A stretch of 53,842 bases of DNA from Chloroflexota bacterium (GCA_021372725.1 JAJFTV010000050.1:1-53842), one strand, 5' to 3'. Positions 25,621-34,420 are shown, counted from the first letter of the stretch. Translations and numbers: made by a program. Notes: generated by a model from the letters alone, not told the origin.

Positions 25621-26862
25621 TTAAAGAATATCTTTTACTATCTTTCCGTCTTTTACGATAACTGCAATGTTTCCATGATCTGTCAGTGAGCGAATATCAT
25701 CCAAAGGATTGATCCGTGTAACGACCACATCAGCAAGCTTTCCTTTTTCCAGTGTGCCTATTCGATCCTGCCACTCAAGGCATTCTGCCGCGACTTTTGT
25801 GGCGGCCAGGATCGATTCCATCGGGGTCATGCCGATTCCGCACAGCAGTTCCAGTTCACGCAAGTTTTTTCCATGTGCCATGACACCCGAATCGGTACCC
25901 ATGGCGATTTTCACTCCGGCCTTGTAGGCTTTTGCGATGCTCTCTTTGTGAATTTCCGCCACATCGGCCGCTTTTTGGAACAGGAATGGCGGCAGCTTCT
26001 CCTTCATTTCAGGGTCTTCGATAATAGAAAGCGGGGCAAACAAAGTCGGAACCAGGTAGGTGCCCCGTTCCAGCATCAACTGAATGATCTCATCCGTCAG
26101 GAAAATCCCGTGCTCGATCGAATGGATGCCTGCCAAAACCGCCTGTTTGACGCCCTCGGAGCCCTGGGCATGCGACATTACCTTTACTCCACCATGAAAA
26201 TGCGCTTCCTGGACGATGGCCGCCAGCTCATCGGGGGAAAACTGGGTAAATTCCGGCCGGTCAGTCGGGCTCATGACGCCTCCGGTCGAACAAATTTTTA
26301 TCACCTCGGCCCCGGATCGCAGCACTTCGCGAACCTTCTTGCGCACCTCGCTGACGCCATCGCAGATGCAATCGGGCATGCCTGGGTAACCGCCAACGTC
26401 TGTATTGACTCCGGATGGCGCCCAGCCGTCACCATGCCCTCCGGTAATGGAAAGCCCGGTGACGCTGATTTTTACACGCGGACCGAGAACCAGTCCGTTT
26501 TCGATGGCTTTCTTGGTCCCCAGGTCACAACCGCCTGCATCCCGAACGGTTGTCACACCGGCCATTACCGTCCGGCTAAAATGGTCAATGGCTTTGTAAA
26601 AATTGTACGAAAACGGGGTGTTGACCGATTCCATCAGGTCATATTTTTCAGACATCAGGTGAACATGGGTATCAATAAACCCCGGCAGGATAAAGCCTCC
26701 TTTTGCATCCAACTCGGTAACATTTTTTCCGGGAAGTTTTACTTTCGATTCCGGGCCTGCATCCAGAATTTTATTATCCCCGATGAGAACGGCCGCTTTT
26801 TCAACCGGATGTGCACCGGTGCCGTCGATCAAAGATCCATTGCGAATGAGTGTGTATTCCAT
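25621..26862 (-). CDS. Metal-dependent amidohydrolase (imidazolonepropionase/prolidase-like)
   Basis: A 413-residue amidohydrolase with the HVH metal pair in GFIDTHVHL, a histidine in MSHAQGSEG and another in HSIEHGIFL, and the catalytic aspartate in MGTDSGV. This pattern fits the subgroup that includes Xaa-Pro/Xaa-Arg dipeptidases and related aryl-dialkylphosphatase-like enzymes. GGAGGA is six bases before the ATG at 26862; the longer frame to 27063 lies inside the upstream gene and lacks this site. It is the last gene of a three-gene amidohydrolase operon with 43 bases to the gene upstream. Substrate unknown; a dipeptide is a reasonable guess given the neighbours. Confidence 0.85.
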   Translation of the reverse strand: MEYTLIRNGSLIDGTGAHPVEKAAVLIGDNKILDAGPESKVKLPGKNVTELDAKGGFILPGFIDTHVHLMSEKYDLMESVNTPFSYNFYKAIDHFSRTVMAGVTTVRDAGGCDLGTKKAIENGLVLGPRVKISVTGLSITGGHGDGWAPSGVNTDVGGYPGMPDCICDGVSEVRKKVREVLRSGAEVIKICSTGGVMSPTDRPEFTQFSPDELAAIVQEAHFHGGVKVMSHAQGSEGVKQAVLAGIHSIEHGIFLTDEIIQLMLERGTYLVPTLFAPLSIIEDPEMKEKLPPFLFQKAADVAEIHKESIAKAYKAGVKIAMGTDSGVMAHGKNLRELELLCGIGMTPMESILAATKVAAECLEWQDRIGTLEKGKLADVVVTRINPLDDIRSLTDHGNIAVIVKDGKIVKDIL

Positions 26863-26905
26863 TGATCTTCCTCCATTCATGATCAAGAAAAGTGGAAAAG
26901 TTGGC

Positions 26906-28483
26906 TTAATGTGTTGTGATGACACCGGGTCGGGCATGGGTATGGACGTTGAACTTGACGACTGTCTGTCCATTGACCAGCACGTAATCAATCCCGACCG
27001 GTTTTTGGAATGGGTTGATAAAATCTGCCTTATCCAGAATTGTTGCCGGATCAAAAACAACAAGATCGGCCTTGTAACCCCTGCGGATCAAACCGCGATC
27101 CTTGAAATTCAGCTTCCAGGCCGGCAAACCGCTGATGCGGTGAATAGCCTCTTCCAGAGGTAACACCTTTTCATCCCGTACATATTTACCCAGAAAACGC
27201 GGGAACGTACCCATTGCACGCGGATGTGCGCCCTGGGCAAACGGGCCTTCAAACAGCATGCCACTGGCATCCGTACCTACCATCATATATGGCCGATTGA
27301 ACTGCATTTTTACATTTTCCTCGGACATCATGAACAAAATCATGCCGATCTGTCCCCTGGTTTCCAGCAAGGCGTCAAAAATCCAGTCATAGGGAGTTTT
27401 CCCGGACGTCTCGGCCAGCTCAGAGATATATTTCCCGGAGTAAGCAGGGTTGGACGAACCGGCGATGAGCACCTTGTCCCACTCGGCGATTGAAAAGAAC
27501 CCTTCTGTTTTCATCGACGCAACCATTTTGAGCCGCGTTGCCTTGTCGGACAATCGTTTGACAATATCCCCCAAACCACCCTCCTGAGCCCATTCCGGCA
27601 GTAAAGCTACCAGGCCGGTGGCACCCGCCGTATAGGGGTACATGTCTGAAGTCATCTGCAGGCCTTCGGCTACTGCCTGGTCGATCAACCGGAGAGCCGG
27701 TTCGGCTTTCTCCCAGTTATCGCGGCCGGCAGCTTTGAAATGGCTGTGATGGATGGCTGCTCCGGTTTTGCGGCCGATTTCAATCTCTTCCTTCGTCGCT
27801 TCGATCAGTTTGTCCCCTTCGTCGCGGATATGGCTGAAGTAGATGCCACCACGCCGGCCAACAGGTTTGGTGACTTCAATCAATTCTTCGGTGGAAGCAT
27901 AAGAACCGGGCGGATAGATAAGTCCGGTGGAAATGCCAATCGCGCCTTCATCCATGGCCTGTTCCACCAGTTGCTGCATCGCCTCCATCTGGTCTTCGGT
28001 GGGCCGTTCTGCGCTGAAGCCTACCACTGCCGAGCGGATCGCCCCCTGGCCTACGATGGGTGTAATATTCAGGCTGGTGCCGATTTCCTCCAGGAAACCC
28101 AGAAAACCGCCCATGGTTTCAAGTCTCTCCCAGGGTAAATCAATATCCTTAATTTCGTCCGGGTTCCTGAAATAGCTGCGGTTATGGTTTGTGACCGGTA
28201 CGGGTGATTCTCCGCAGTGCCCGGTTACCGCAGTGGTAATGCCCTGATGCAGGAGGCTGTCAGCCTCCGGGATATACGCAATCGACATATCCGTGTGGGA
28301 GTGCATGTCAATAAAACCGGGGCAGATCACCTTTCCCGAAATATCGATGATCTCCGGAGCCTGCATATCTTTTAGATCACCGATGGCGACAATGGTGTCC
28401 CCTTCGACTGCCAAATCCGCTTTGAAGCGGGCTTTCCCGCTTCCATCCACAATCTCACCGTTTCTAAAAATCTTGTCTGCCAT
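26906..28483 (-). CDS. N-acyl-D-amino-acid deacylase family amidohydrolase (copy 1)
   Basis: A 525-residue protein of the D-aminoacylase group: VICPGFIDMHSHTDMS for the HxH metal site, GHCGESPVPV with the family metal-binding cysteine, HSHFKAAG, and VGTDASGMLFEGP with the catalytic aspartate. The family removes acyl groups from N-acyl-D-amino acids. AGGAG precedes the ATG. It is closely similar along its length to the next gene upstream, so the pair arose by tandem duplication. Differences such as GHCGE against GQCGS near the metal site hint at separate substrates. In this genome D-amino acids from peptidoglycan are a plausible source. Confidence 0.88.
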   Translation of the reverse strand: MADKIFRNGEIVDGSGKARFKADLAVEGDTIVAIGDLKDMQAPEIIDISGKVICPGFIDMHSHTDMSIAYIPEADSLLHQGITTAVTGHCGESPVPVTNHNRSYFRNPDEIKDIDLPWERLETMGGFLGFLEEIGTSLNITPIVGQGAIRSAVVGFSAERPTEDQMEAMQQLVEQAMDEGAIGISTGLIYPPGSYASTEELIEVTKPVGRRGGIYFSHIRDEGDKLIEATKEEIEIGRKTGAAIHHSHFKAAGRDNWEKAEPALRLIDQAVAEGLQMTSDMYPYTAGATGLVALLPEWAQEGGLGDIVKRLSDKATRLKMVASMKTEGFFSIAEWDKVLIAGSSNPAYSGKYISELAETSGKTPYDWIFDALLETRGQIGMILFMMSEENVKMQFNRPYMMVGTDASGMLFEGPFAQGAHPRAMGTFPRFLGKYVRDEKVLPLEEAIHRISGLPAWKLNFKDRGLIRRGYKADLVVFDPATILDKADFINPFQKPVGIDYVLVNGQTVVKFNVHTHARPGVITTH

Positions 28484-28519
28484 GTTTTCTCCTGATTTCC
28501 CCTATTTCGTTTTGTCGGA

Positions 28520-30088
28520 TTAGCCGCGGCCAAGGATTTCGCCTGCCAGCGTATGGGTATGTTTCCCGTTTCTGATCACAAATTTGCCGTTGGTGATCAC
28601 CTGTTCGATACCCAGCGGATATTGTTTGGGTTGAGTGAATGTCGCGGTATCGATAATCTTTTCAGGGTCAAATACCACCACATCTGCCTTGTAACCTGGT
28701 TTAAGCAATCCGCGGTCATGCCAGCCCAATTTACCGGCAGTCAGACCGGTCATCTTGTAAACACCCTGCTCGAGGGTAAAGAGCTTTTCCTGGCGGGCAT
28801 ATTTGCCCAGCACGCGCGGGAATGTGCCATAGCTGCGTGGATGTGGTGATCCTTTGGCAAGCGGGCCTTCCAGCGGAAGACCATATCCATCGGTACCGAT
28901 CATCATCCACTCAACCTGAAGTTCCATTCTTTTATTCTCTTCAGACATGCCGAAGGAAATCTTGTCCATGACACCATGAGTCTCAAGCAGCACATCGCAC
29001 ATCCACTCAAATGGGTCCTTCCCCGCTTCCTGTGCCAGTTCGGACACAAAACGTCCCACATACGCCGGGTTTGGCGAGCCGGAGATCATGATCTTGTCCC
29101 AGGTGTGTTCCATGGAAAGCGATTGCAGAATTTTCTGGCGTGTTGCCGGGTCTTTAAGTCGCTGCATGGTTTTGTCGATACCCCCTTCACGTGACCAATC
29201 GGGCAACGAATCGATCAGACCGTTGGATGAAGCAATATACGGGTACATATCCGCGGTCATATCGATCCCTTCAGCGCGGATTTTTTCAATGGCTTCCAGG
29301 CCGAGAGCAGAATTGCCCCAGGATTTCTGACCCGACGCCTTGTAATGGCTGTGCTGCAATGCAATACCCGTAGCCCTGGCAATACGGTGTTCCTCTTCGA
29401 TGGAATCCAGCAGATATTCACCTTCATCCCGTACGTGGCTGAAGTAAATACCACCTTTTTTCGCAACCGGGCGGGTCACCTCGATCAGTTCTTCGGTGGT
29501 GGAATAATAGCCAGGCGGATAGATCAAACCGGTGGAAATGCCAATCGCTCCTTCATCCATGGCCTGCTCAGCATACCTGACCATGGCATCCATCTGCTCT
29601 TCAGTCGGGCGGGCGCTGCTGTAACCCATTACAGCGGCGCGAATGGCACCATGCCCAACCAGCGGAGCCATGTTAATGGATATGCCTTGCTTGCGGATCA
29701 CATCCAGCAGGCTGCCAAAGGAGTTGATGTCATCAAAATTAAGCACATCTTTATTTTCGCCCAGACTTTCAAGAAATTCGGGCTTACTGATCGGGGAAAG
29801 CGGAACCGGTGAGGAGCCACACTGCCCCGTCACAACCGAGGTGACGCCCATGTAAGCCAGGCTTTCAGCGTACGGAGCGAAAGGCAGGGAAAAATCGGAA
29901 TGCGAATGCATGTCGATAAAACCGGGTGCAACCGCTTTCCCTTGTGCATCAATTACCGTTTCAGCCTTTACATCTGCAAATGCGCCAATATCCTTGATGG
30001 TACTGCCCTCAATCAGCAGGTCAGCCTTTCGACCGGGAGCACCGCTTCCATCGATTACCAAACCATTCTTAATGACAATGTCCACCAT
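28520..30088 (-). CDS. N-acyl-D-amino-acid deacylase family amidohydrolase (copy 2)
   Basis: This 522-residue protein is the paralog of copy 1, with GFIDMHSHSDFSLPF, GQCGSSPVPL, HSHYKASGQ and MIGTDGYGLPLEGP. GAGGAG sits a few bases before the ATG at 30088; a further ATG at 30166 would begin inside an inverted repeat and is not favoured. It is the first gene of the operon, followed by copy 1 after 36 bases and the third amidohydrolase after that. The aminotransferase at 30282 is divergent. The set looks like a small pathway for D-amino-acyl or peptide derivatives, inferred from context. Confidence 0.88.
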   Translation of the reverse strand: MVDIVIKNGLVIDGSGAPGRKADLLIEGSTIKDIGAFADVKAETVIDAQGKAVAPGFIDMHSHSDFSLPFAPYAESLAYMGVTSVVTGQCGSSPVPLSPISKPEFLESLGENKDVLNFDDINSFGSLLDVIRKQGISINMAPLVGHGAIRAAVMGYSSARPTEEQMDAMVRYAEQAMDEGAIGISTGLIYPPGYYSTTEELIEVTRPVAKKGGIYFSHVRDEGEYLLDSIEEEHRIARATGIALQHSHYKASGQKSWGNSALGLEAIEKIRAEGIDMTADMYPYIASSNGLIDSLPDWSREGGIDKTMQRLKDPATRQKILQSLSMEHTWDKIMISGSPNPAYVGRFVSELAQEAGKDPFEWMCDVLLETHGVMDKISFGMSEENKRMELQVEWMMIGTDGYGLPLEGPLAKGSPHPRSYGTFPRVLGKYARQEKLFTLEQGVYKMTGLTAGKLGWHDRGLLKPGYKADVVVFDPEKIIDTATFTQPKQYPLGIEQVITNGKFVIRNGKHTHTLAGEILGRG

Positions 30089-30165
30089 AATAATCTCCTC
30101 ATAAGATTGACTCATTTCCCCGCTGATTTTGGCCTTCCCATATTCTACCGCAATCCTCTTTTTCA

Positions 30166-30220
30166 TTCGGTGCCATTCATTGAAAATGCCTGCCAGAGAC
30201 TTTCAATGATTGGCACCGAA
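30166..30220. repeat. 20-bp inverted repeat in the divergent promoter region
   Basis: The arms 30166-30185 and 30201-30220 are complementary with a single mismatch; the outer part reads TTCGGTGCC and GGCACCGAA. It lies between the amidohydrolase operon and the aminotransferase gene and is a candidate operator or a stable RNA hairpin. No T-run follows either side. Confidence 0.65.
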
Positions 30221-30247
30221 CATCCCCGATCAGGATTGGGGATAAGT

Positions 30248-30253
30248 TATAAT
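30248..30253 (+). promoter_or_regulatory. -10 element for the aminotransferase gene
   Basis: TATAAT lies 28 bases before the ATG at 30282, just after the inverted repeat. No convincing -35 is seen at 17 bases, so activation may depend on a regulator bound at the repeat. Confidence 0.4.
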
Positions 30254-30281
30254 CAAACTCATCTAAAATTGAGGAGCGGCT

Positions 30282-31628
30282 ATGATACCTGTAAAAATAA
30301 AATCCACAATTCCGGGTCCAAAATCGCAGGAAATAGTTACCCGTGCGATGGAAGTTATTGCAAAAGCCCAATATGCCGGTCTGTTCGGTATTGCCGTAAC
30401 CGCCGGAAAGGACGCCTATCTTACAGACGCGGATGGAAATACCTTCCTCGATTTTCTGGCAGGAGCTTCAGCAGTTTCTGTTGGCTATGGGCGCCAGGAT
30501 ATCATTGATGTCTACGCCAGGACCGCCCAGAAGATCCAACATTCCTGTTTTCCTTACTCTCCCAACGAAGAAGCCATCCAGTTCGCCAACAAGCTGATCC
30601 AGGTAACACCCGGCGATTTTGATAAAAGGGTACTTTTGGGCATGACAGGATCCGATGGAGTGGATGCGGCCATCAAGATCGCCCGTCGCTACACCAGCAG
30701 ACCCGGCATTATCTCATTCCGGGGCGGGTATCATGGTGTAACCGGTTTCTCATTGTCTGCAAACGGATTTTCCGGGCTGCAGAAAGGATTGTTCATCAGC
30801 AGTGATTTTGTCATGGCGGATTTTCCCCGCACAGAACAGGCCGCTGAAACAACGCTGGCTGCCGTTGAAGCCCTGCTGAAAGAGGGGAATTATGCAGCAC
30901 TGATTACCGAATGCATCCAGGGTGACGGTGGAAATGTAGTTCCACCACCCGGTTTTCACAAACAGCTTGCCGAGCTGGTCCACCATTATGGCAGCGTACA
31001 TATCATCGATGAAGTTCAATCCGGGGTGGGACGCAGCGGTGCCTGGTGGGAATGTCAGACATACGATCTGGTACCGGACATTCTTTGCTGTGGAAAAGCC
31101 ATCACATCGGGCTATGTACCCATGAGTGCCTGTATTGCCCGCGCAGAAATGGCACAAACCCTGGATAAAGCCCAGCACCTTTTCACCTATTCCGGTCATC
31201 CCCCATCGGCAGCCGTCGCCATGAAAGTATTCGACATCATTGAAAAGGATCATCTGATCCAGAATGCTGTTGAACGGGGTGAGCAAATGCGGGCGGGTCT
31301 GCAAAAACTGGTCGACCGTTATGCGTTCGCCAAAGAAGTCCGTGGCCGCGGTCTGCACATGGGTTTCGAAGTGTATGATGATCGCACCAACACGCCATTG
31401 GGTGGGTTGTTTGCTTTCCGCTGTGCAGAAAAAGGCCTTTATCCCGGGTATTTTGGCTCTAAAAACGAGGTCATGCGTCTGCATCCGCCGCTGATCGTCA
31501 ATAAAGAAGAGATGCAGTTTGCCGTTGACCAAATCACCGAAGTATGTGAAGAATGGGATACCGGCACATTCCCTCAACAGACTATTCAGAACTATCGCCA
31601 ATTTGGGGTGGGTCTGGGTACTGATTAA
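30282..31628 (+). CDS. Class III PLP aminotransferase (diaminobutyrate/omega-amino type)
   Basis: The 448-residue enzyme shows TGSDGVDAAIKIARRYT for cofactor phosphate, HIIDEVQSGVGRSG with the PLP aspartate, and the Schiff-base lysine in CCGKAITSGYVPMSA. It resembles diaminobutyrate or other omega-amino-acid:2-oxoglutarate aminotransferases more than the enzyme at 6.5 kb. GAGGAG precedes the ATG. Its divergent partners are N-acyl-D-amino-acid deacylases, so it may act on the released amino acid, but no stereochemistry can be read. The FKBP gene follows after 22 bases. Confidence 0.88.
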   Translation: MIPVKIKSTIPGPKSQEIVTRAMEVIAKAQYAGLFGIAVTAGKDAYLTDADGNTFLDFLAGASAVSVGYGRQDIIDVYARTAQKIQHSCFPYSPNEEAIQFANKLIQVTPGDFDKRVLLGMTGSDGVDAAIKIARRYTSRPGIISFRGGYHGVTGFSLSANGFSGLQKGLFISSDFVMADFPRTEQAAETTLAAVEALLKEGNYAALITECIQGDGGNVVPPPGFHKQLAELVHHYGSVHIIDEVQSGVGRSGAWWECQTYDLVPDILCCGKAITSGYVPMSACIARAEMAQTLDKAQHLFTYSGHPPSAAVAMKVFDIIEKDHLIQNAVERGEQMRAGLQKLVDRYAFAKEVRGRGLHMGFEVYDDRTNTPLGGLFAFRCAEKGLYPGYFGSKNEVMRLHPPLIVNKEEMQFAVDQITEVCEEWDTGTFPQQTIQNYRQFGVGLGTD

Positions 31629-31650
31629 TCAAGAAAAGGTAAATAAAAAA

Positions 31651-32160
31651 ATGAATACCAAAGAAAAACCCCAATTGGTGGAAGATGATGTTGTCGTAAC
31701 CATGCGTTACGAATTGACTGTGGATGGTGTGGTGATCGATTCTTCAGACAATGACGAACCGATTGTTTTTATTCAGGGTCAGGAGGATGTCATTCCTGGT
31801 TTGGAAAAAGCGATCTACAAAATGAAGGCCGGCGAGAAAAAATCAATCCACGTCACGCCGGAAGATGGATATGGTGAAATCGATCCCGAAGCCTTTCAGG
31901 ATGTTCCGCGGGATGAATTTCCTTCAGATATTCCCCTGGAACCCGGTGTTGAGCTGGAAATGAAAGACGAGGATGGTGAAACGCTTTTCGCCACCATCGT
32001 TTCTGTAGATAAAGATGTAGTAAAACTTGATTTCAATGAACCGCTGGCCGGAAAAGATCTGTATTTTGAGGTAGAGATTGTGGATCTGCGCCAGGCAACA
32101 GCCGAAGAGCTGGATCACGGACATGTGCATTTTGACGACGACCACCACGAAGAAGATTAA
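31651..32160 (+). CDS. FKBP-type peptidyl-prolyl isomerase, SlyD-like
   Basis: This 169-residue protein has the SlyD plan: FKBP half (VVVTMRYELTVDGVVIDSS, then PIVFIQGQEDVIPGLEKA), an inserted-in-flap domain (about 75-130, with EDGYGEIDPEAFQDVP), return to FKBP, and a His/Asp/Glu-rich tail HGHVHFDDDHHEED that can bind nickel or other metals. It accelerates proline isomerisation and acts as a chaperone. The ATG at 31651 follows AAAAGGT; the open frame upstream overlaps the aminotransferase. A strong terminator follows. Metal-tail proteins of this type assist hydrogenase maturation in other bacteria; no hydrogenase gene is here. Confidence 0.92.
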   Translation: MNTKEKPQLVEDDVVVTMRYELTVDGVVIDSSDNDEPIVFIQGQEDVIPGLEKAIYKMKAGEKKSIHVTPEDGYGEIDPEAFQDVPRDEFPSDIPLEPGVELEMKDEDGETLFATIVSVDKDVVKLDFNEPLAGKDLYFEVEIVDLRQATAEELDHGHVHFDDDHHEED

Positions 32161-32182
32161 TCTCTAGGGCAATAGTTACCGA

Positions 32183-32213
32183 GGGGAAGGAAATTAAAAT
32201 CCTTCCCCTTTTT
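32183..32213 (+). terminator. Intrinsic terminator after the FKBP gene
   Basis: A 9-bp stem, GGGGAAGGA with TCCTTCCCC, eight-base loop, followed by TTTTT. It ends the aminotransferase-FKBP unit. The decayed transposase frame starts right at its T-run. Confidence 0.9.
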
Positions 32214-32652
32214 GTCACCCTGTGCACCTATCAACACCAATGTTTGTTCGGTGAAATAGTGAATGGAAAAATGGAATTGAATGAATACGGGAAAATAGCG
32301 CGGGATATAGGGTGTAAAATCCCCGAACATTTTTCTTGCATCACATTGGGCGAATACGTCATCATACCAACCACATTCACGGAATCATCGTTATCACCGA
32401 AACAGGTTTGGCAGGGACAGGGTTCACCCCCGCCCAAAATAATATAATTGGCGATATCGTCGGGGCGTATAAATCTCTGGTGGCAAACAAATGTTTGAAA
32501 TTGTTCAAAGCCAAAAATGAACTCATGGGGAAATTATGGCAAAGCAATTATTGGGAACATATCATCCGGGATAATATCGCCTACCAAAACATCATTCTCT
32601 TTATCAAAACAATCCCGCTCAATGGGAAAACGACCAACCCTATTTGGAATAA
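32211..32652 (+). pseudogene. Decayed REP-associated tyrosine transposase (Y1/RAYT)
   Basis: Three joined frames give a recognisable RAYT. Frame one from 32211 reads FVTLCTYQHQCLFGEI and ends near EYVIIP; a one-base loss near 32372 shifts to a frame giving NHIHGIIVI (the HxH metal pair of Y1 nucleases), AYKSLVANKC and LWQSNYWEHIIRDN; a second loss in an A-run near 32606 is needed to reach the family end NNPAQWEN, with a TAA at 32650-32652. The first 25 or so residues are absent, cut at the FKBP terminator. RAYTs are domesticated single-strand transposases linked to REP repeats. Two frameshifts and the missing 5' end make it non-functional. Confidence 0.8.
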
Positions 32653-32700
32653 CATTTTACGCTTGTAGACGCGTGTTCAGAACCTGCCTCTACGATCAAC

Positions 32701-33444
32701 CTACATCGTTACCAGGTGCTTTGGCAAATGGTCAATCCGGTTCGAATACACCAGGACACGCCCCCGGTGGGTATCCATGCCATCTTCCTGATGAAAATCC
32801 CAGCGGGTGATGGCCGTATTGCTCCACCCAAACATTACACGTTCGTCTTCCAGCCCCAGTAATTCCTGCATGAGATGATTGTAAAAAGCCCCATGTGTCA
32901 CCACCAGCACACGATCCGGGGTACCTCCATGCTTTTCCAGCAGCGTATCCACCACCCTTTTGGCGCGCGGTTGATGTTCACTCACCTCTTCATGGGAACG
33001 ATTCCACCAACCTTCATCACCAAACCGGTCGCACAAAACCAGTTCCGGATAATTTTCGCGGAAAAAGCTTTGTGTGCTGCCCGGCAATCCGATATAAGGT
33101 GATTCCTCGCCATCGCCGGAAACAATCCCCCCGGTTTCATGAAGATCACGCCAGCCGATTAGCGGTACATTCAAAGCTTTTGAAATCGCCGACCCTGTTT
33201 CAACGGCTCTTAACATCAGGCTGCAATAAATGTGTGTAAATTCAAATCCCTTATGGTCCTGTGGATCAATCCACGTATCCTCATCAGGTTCGACGGCGTC
33301 CCGCAGATATTGGGTCAGGTATCTTACCTGTTCCCGGCCCAGATCGGATAGCAGCGGATCAGGGTTGCGATCCCTGCGGCTGTTTGTTACCAACATCAAA
33401 ACATTGTTTATTGATTGTGCGTGTCGGACGAGATAAAGGCGCAT
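32701..33444 (-). CDS. Histidine phosphatase family protein
   Basis: A 247-residue phosphoglycerate-mutase-like protein beginning MRLYLVRHAQSINN with the catalytic RHA histidine; the second histidine is in VLVVTHGAFYNHL. Length suits this superfamily, which dephosphorylates small metabolites or proteins through a phosphohistidine. Substrate is not evident. It starts ten bases after the truncated GlmS frame on the same strand, so they were probably one operon. The start has no strong ribosome-binding site. Confidence 0.88.
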   Translation of the reverse strand: MRLYLVRHAQSINNVLMLVTNSRRDRNPDPLLSDLGREQVRYLTQYLRDAVEPDEDTWIDPQDHKGFEFTHIYCSLMLRAVETGSAISKALNVPLIGWRDLHETGGIVSGDGEESPYIGLPGSTQSFFRENYPELVLCDRFGDEGWWNRSHEEVSEHQPRAKRVVDTLLEKHGGTPDRVLVVTHGAFYNHLMQELLGLEDERVMFGWSNTAITRWDFHQEDGMDTHRGRVLVYSNRIDHLPKHLVTM

Positions 33445-33454
33445 GATGATTTTG

Positions 33455-33868
33455 TCAGTCCACCGTCAAAGTTTTGCTTAGATTACGCGGGAAATCCGGG
33501 TCAAAACCGCGTGCCAGGCTGAGTTTGTAGGATAGGAGCTGCAACGGCAGTACCGTCAAAAGGGCATTGATTTCCCCCGGAGCAGAAGGGATTTCGATCA
33601 CGGTCTCGGCATTGGCCGACAGGCGGCTGTCCTTCTCGCCAAATGTGATGGCGTGCCCGCCGCGGCCGGTGACCTCGTTGATACCACTCACAATGAGCGG
33701 CACATCCTCTTTTCCGGCATTTTTCCTGAGATCAATCGTTCCATCATCATGAATGGTGGCACAACCTACTGAATCATACCCGCGATAAGACAATCTCCGT
33801 CCGGCTTCGGTCAAGACCGGTCCCAGGGCTGTTTCATGTTTCTTCACGATGCCAAAGATGCCGCACAT
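33455..33868 (-). pseudogene. glmS: GlmS-like gene with a large in-frame internal deletion
   Basis: The 137-residue frame joins the two ends of glucosamine-6-phosphate synthase. Residues 1 to about 52 are the glutaminase start (MCGIFGIV with nucleophile C2, then SYRGYDSVGCATI and DGTIDLRKNAGK). From about residue 56 it is the extreme C-terminus of the isomerase half (INALLTVLPLQLLSYKLS, then DFPRNLSKTLTVD). A full enzyme has about 600 residues, so roughly 450 are missing, including most glutaminase active-site residues and both SIS domains. The frame is uninterrupted. It may be a pseudogene, a small surviving fold or a collapsed assembly; the sequence cannot tell which. Confidence 0.8.
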
Positions 33869-33970
33869 GCTTCGTCTCCCGAAACAATCTATGATTGAAA
33901 GGGATTATTCAGGTATTTTACCATTCAGTTTTAAGAATGGAAAAAAAATACTGTGCTGATTGGATAACGA

Positions 33971-34001
33971 AAAACACCCCTCCTGCCCAGGGGTGTTTTT
34001 T
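33971..34001. terminator. Intrinsic terminator, bidirectional
   Basis: A perfect 11-bp stem (33971-33981 with 33989-33999), core ACACCCCT and AGGGGTGT, seven-base loop, with T-run on the right and A-run on the left. Confidence 0.85.
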
Positions 34002-34349
34002 CGAGAAAAAGGAGAAAACGATGATGAAAACTCTATGAGTGTAATTATGCTGTTGCCGGATTAAGAACTGGTTAATTCTTTATAAGAAAATAATTAGAAA
34101 AAAAATCCGTGTTCTTATTTACATTTAACCCTCCTGTCAGGAAAACTTGCGATTGGATGATAATGTGGGTCAGGATTGCCCTGTCATGTTCCTGTCTTTT
34201 ACCTGGGCAGGATAAAAGGACATCACAGACAAACGGGGTTATAAACCGCCGTTCCAGCCCTTGACTCTGCAAGTAATCGGTAGCGGCGTATGGGCGAGCA
34301 CGAATTTTGCCTGAGATGTAGGAAAACCCAAAGCCAGAAAAAGGCTTGT

Positions 34350-34386
34350 AAAGCGTGCAGAATCCTTCACGTCGGCTGCACGCTTT
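34350..34386. terminator. Hairpin downstream of the alpha/beta hydrolase gene
   Basis: A perfect 11-bp stem, AAAGCGTGCAG with CTGCACGCTTT, around a 15-base loop, 34 bases past the hydrolase stop on the minus strand. A small AAGCC/GGCTT hairpin with a T-run lies just beyond it. Confidence 0.6.
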
Positions 34387-34420
34387 GTTAGCCCGTTTTA
34401 TTTTTCAGCGACTCCGTTGA

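Larger units (their letters stand above)
33869..34420. other. Gene-free stretch in the decay zone
   Basis: No supported gene lies here. It contains the hairpins listed separately and, on the plus strand, GGAG at 34011 seven bases before a five-codon frame (34021-34038, MMKTL). On the minus strand GGAGG near 34130 precedes an ATG directly followed by a stop. A minus-strand frame at 34072-34272 has no family likeness. The region looks like remains of lost genes. Confidence 0.6.

Noticed and set aside
30750..31601. Long minus-strand open frame opposite the aminotransferase
   Set aside because: Antisense shadow of a well-supported class III aminotransferase with no motif of its own.
34072..34272. 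Minus-strand open frame of 66 codons
   Set aside because: Starts with TTG without a ribosome-binding site and has no family resemblance or composition typical of a gene.
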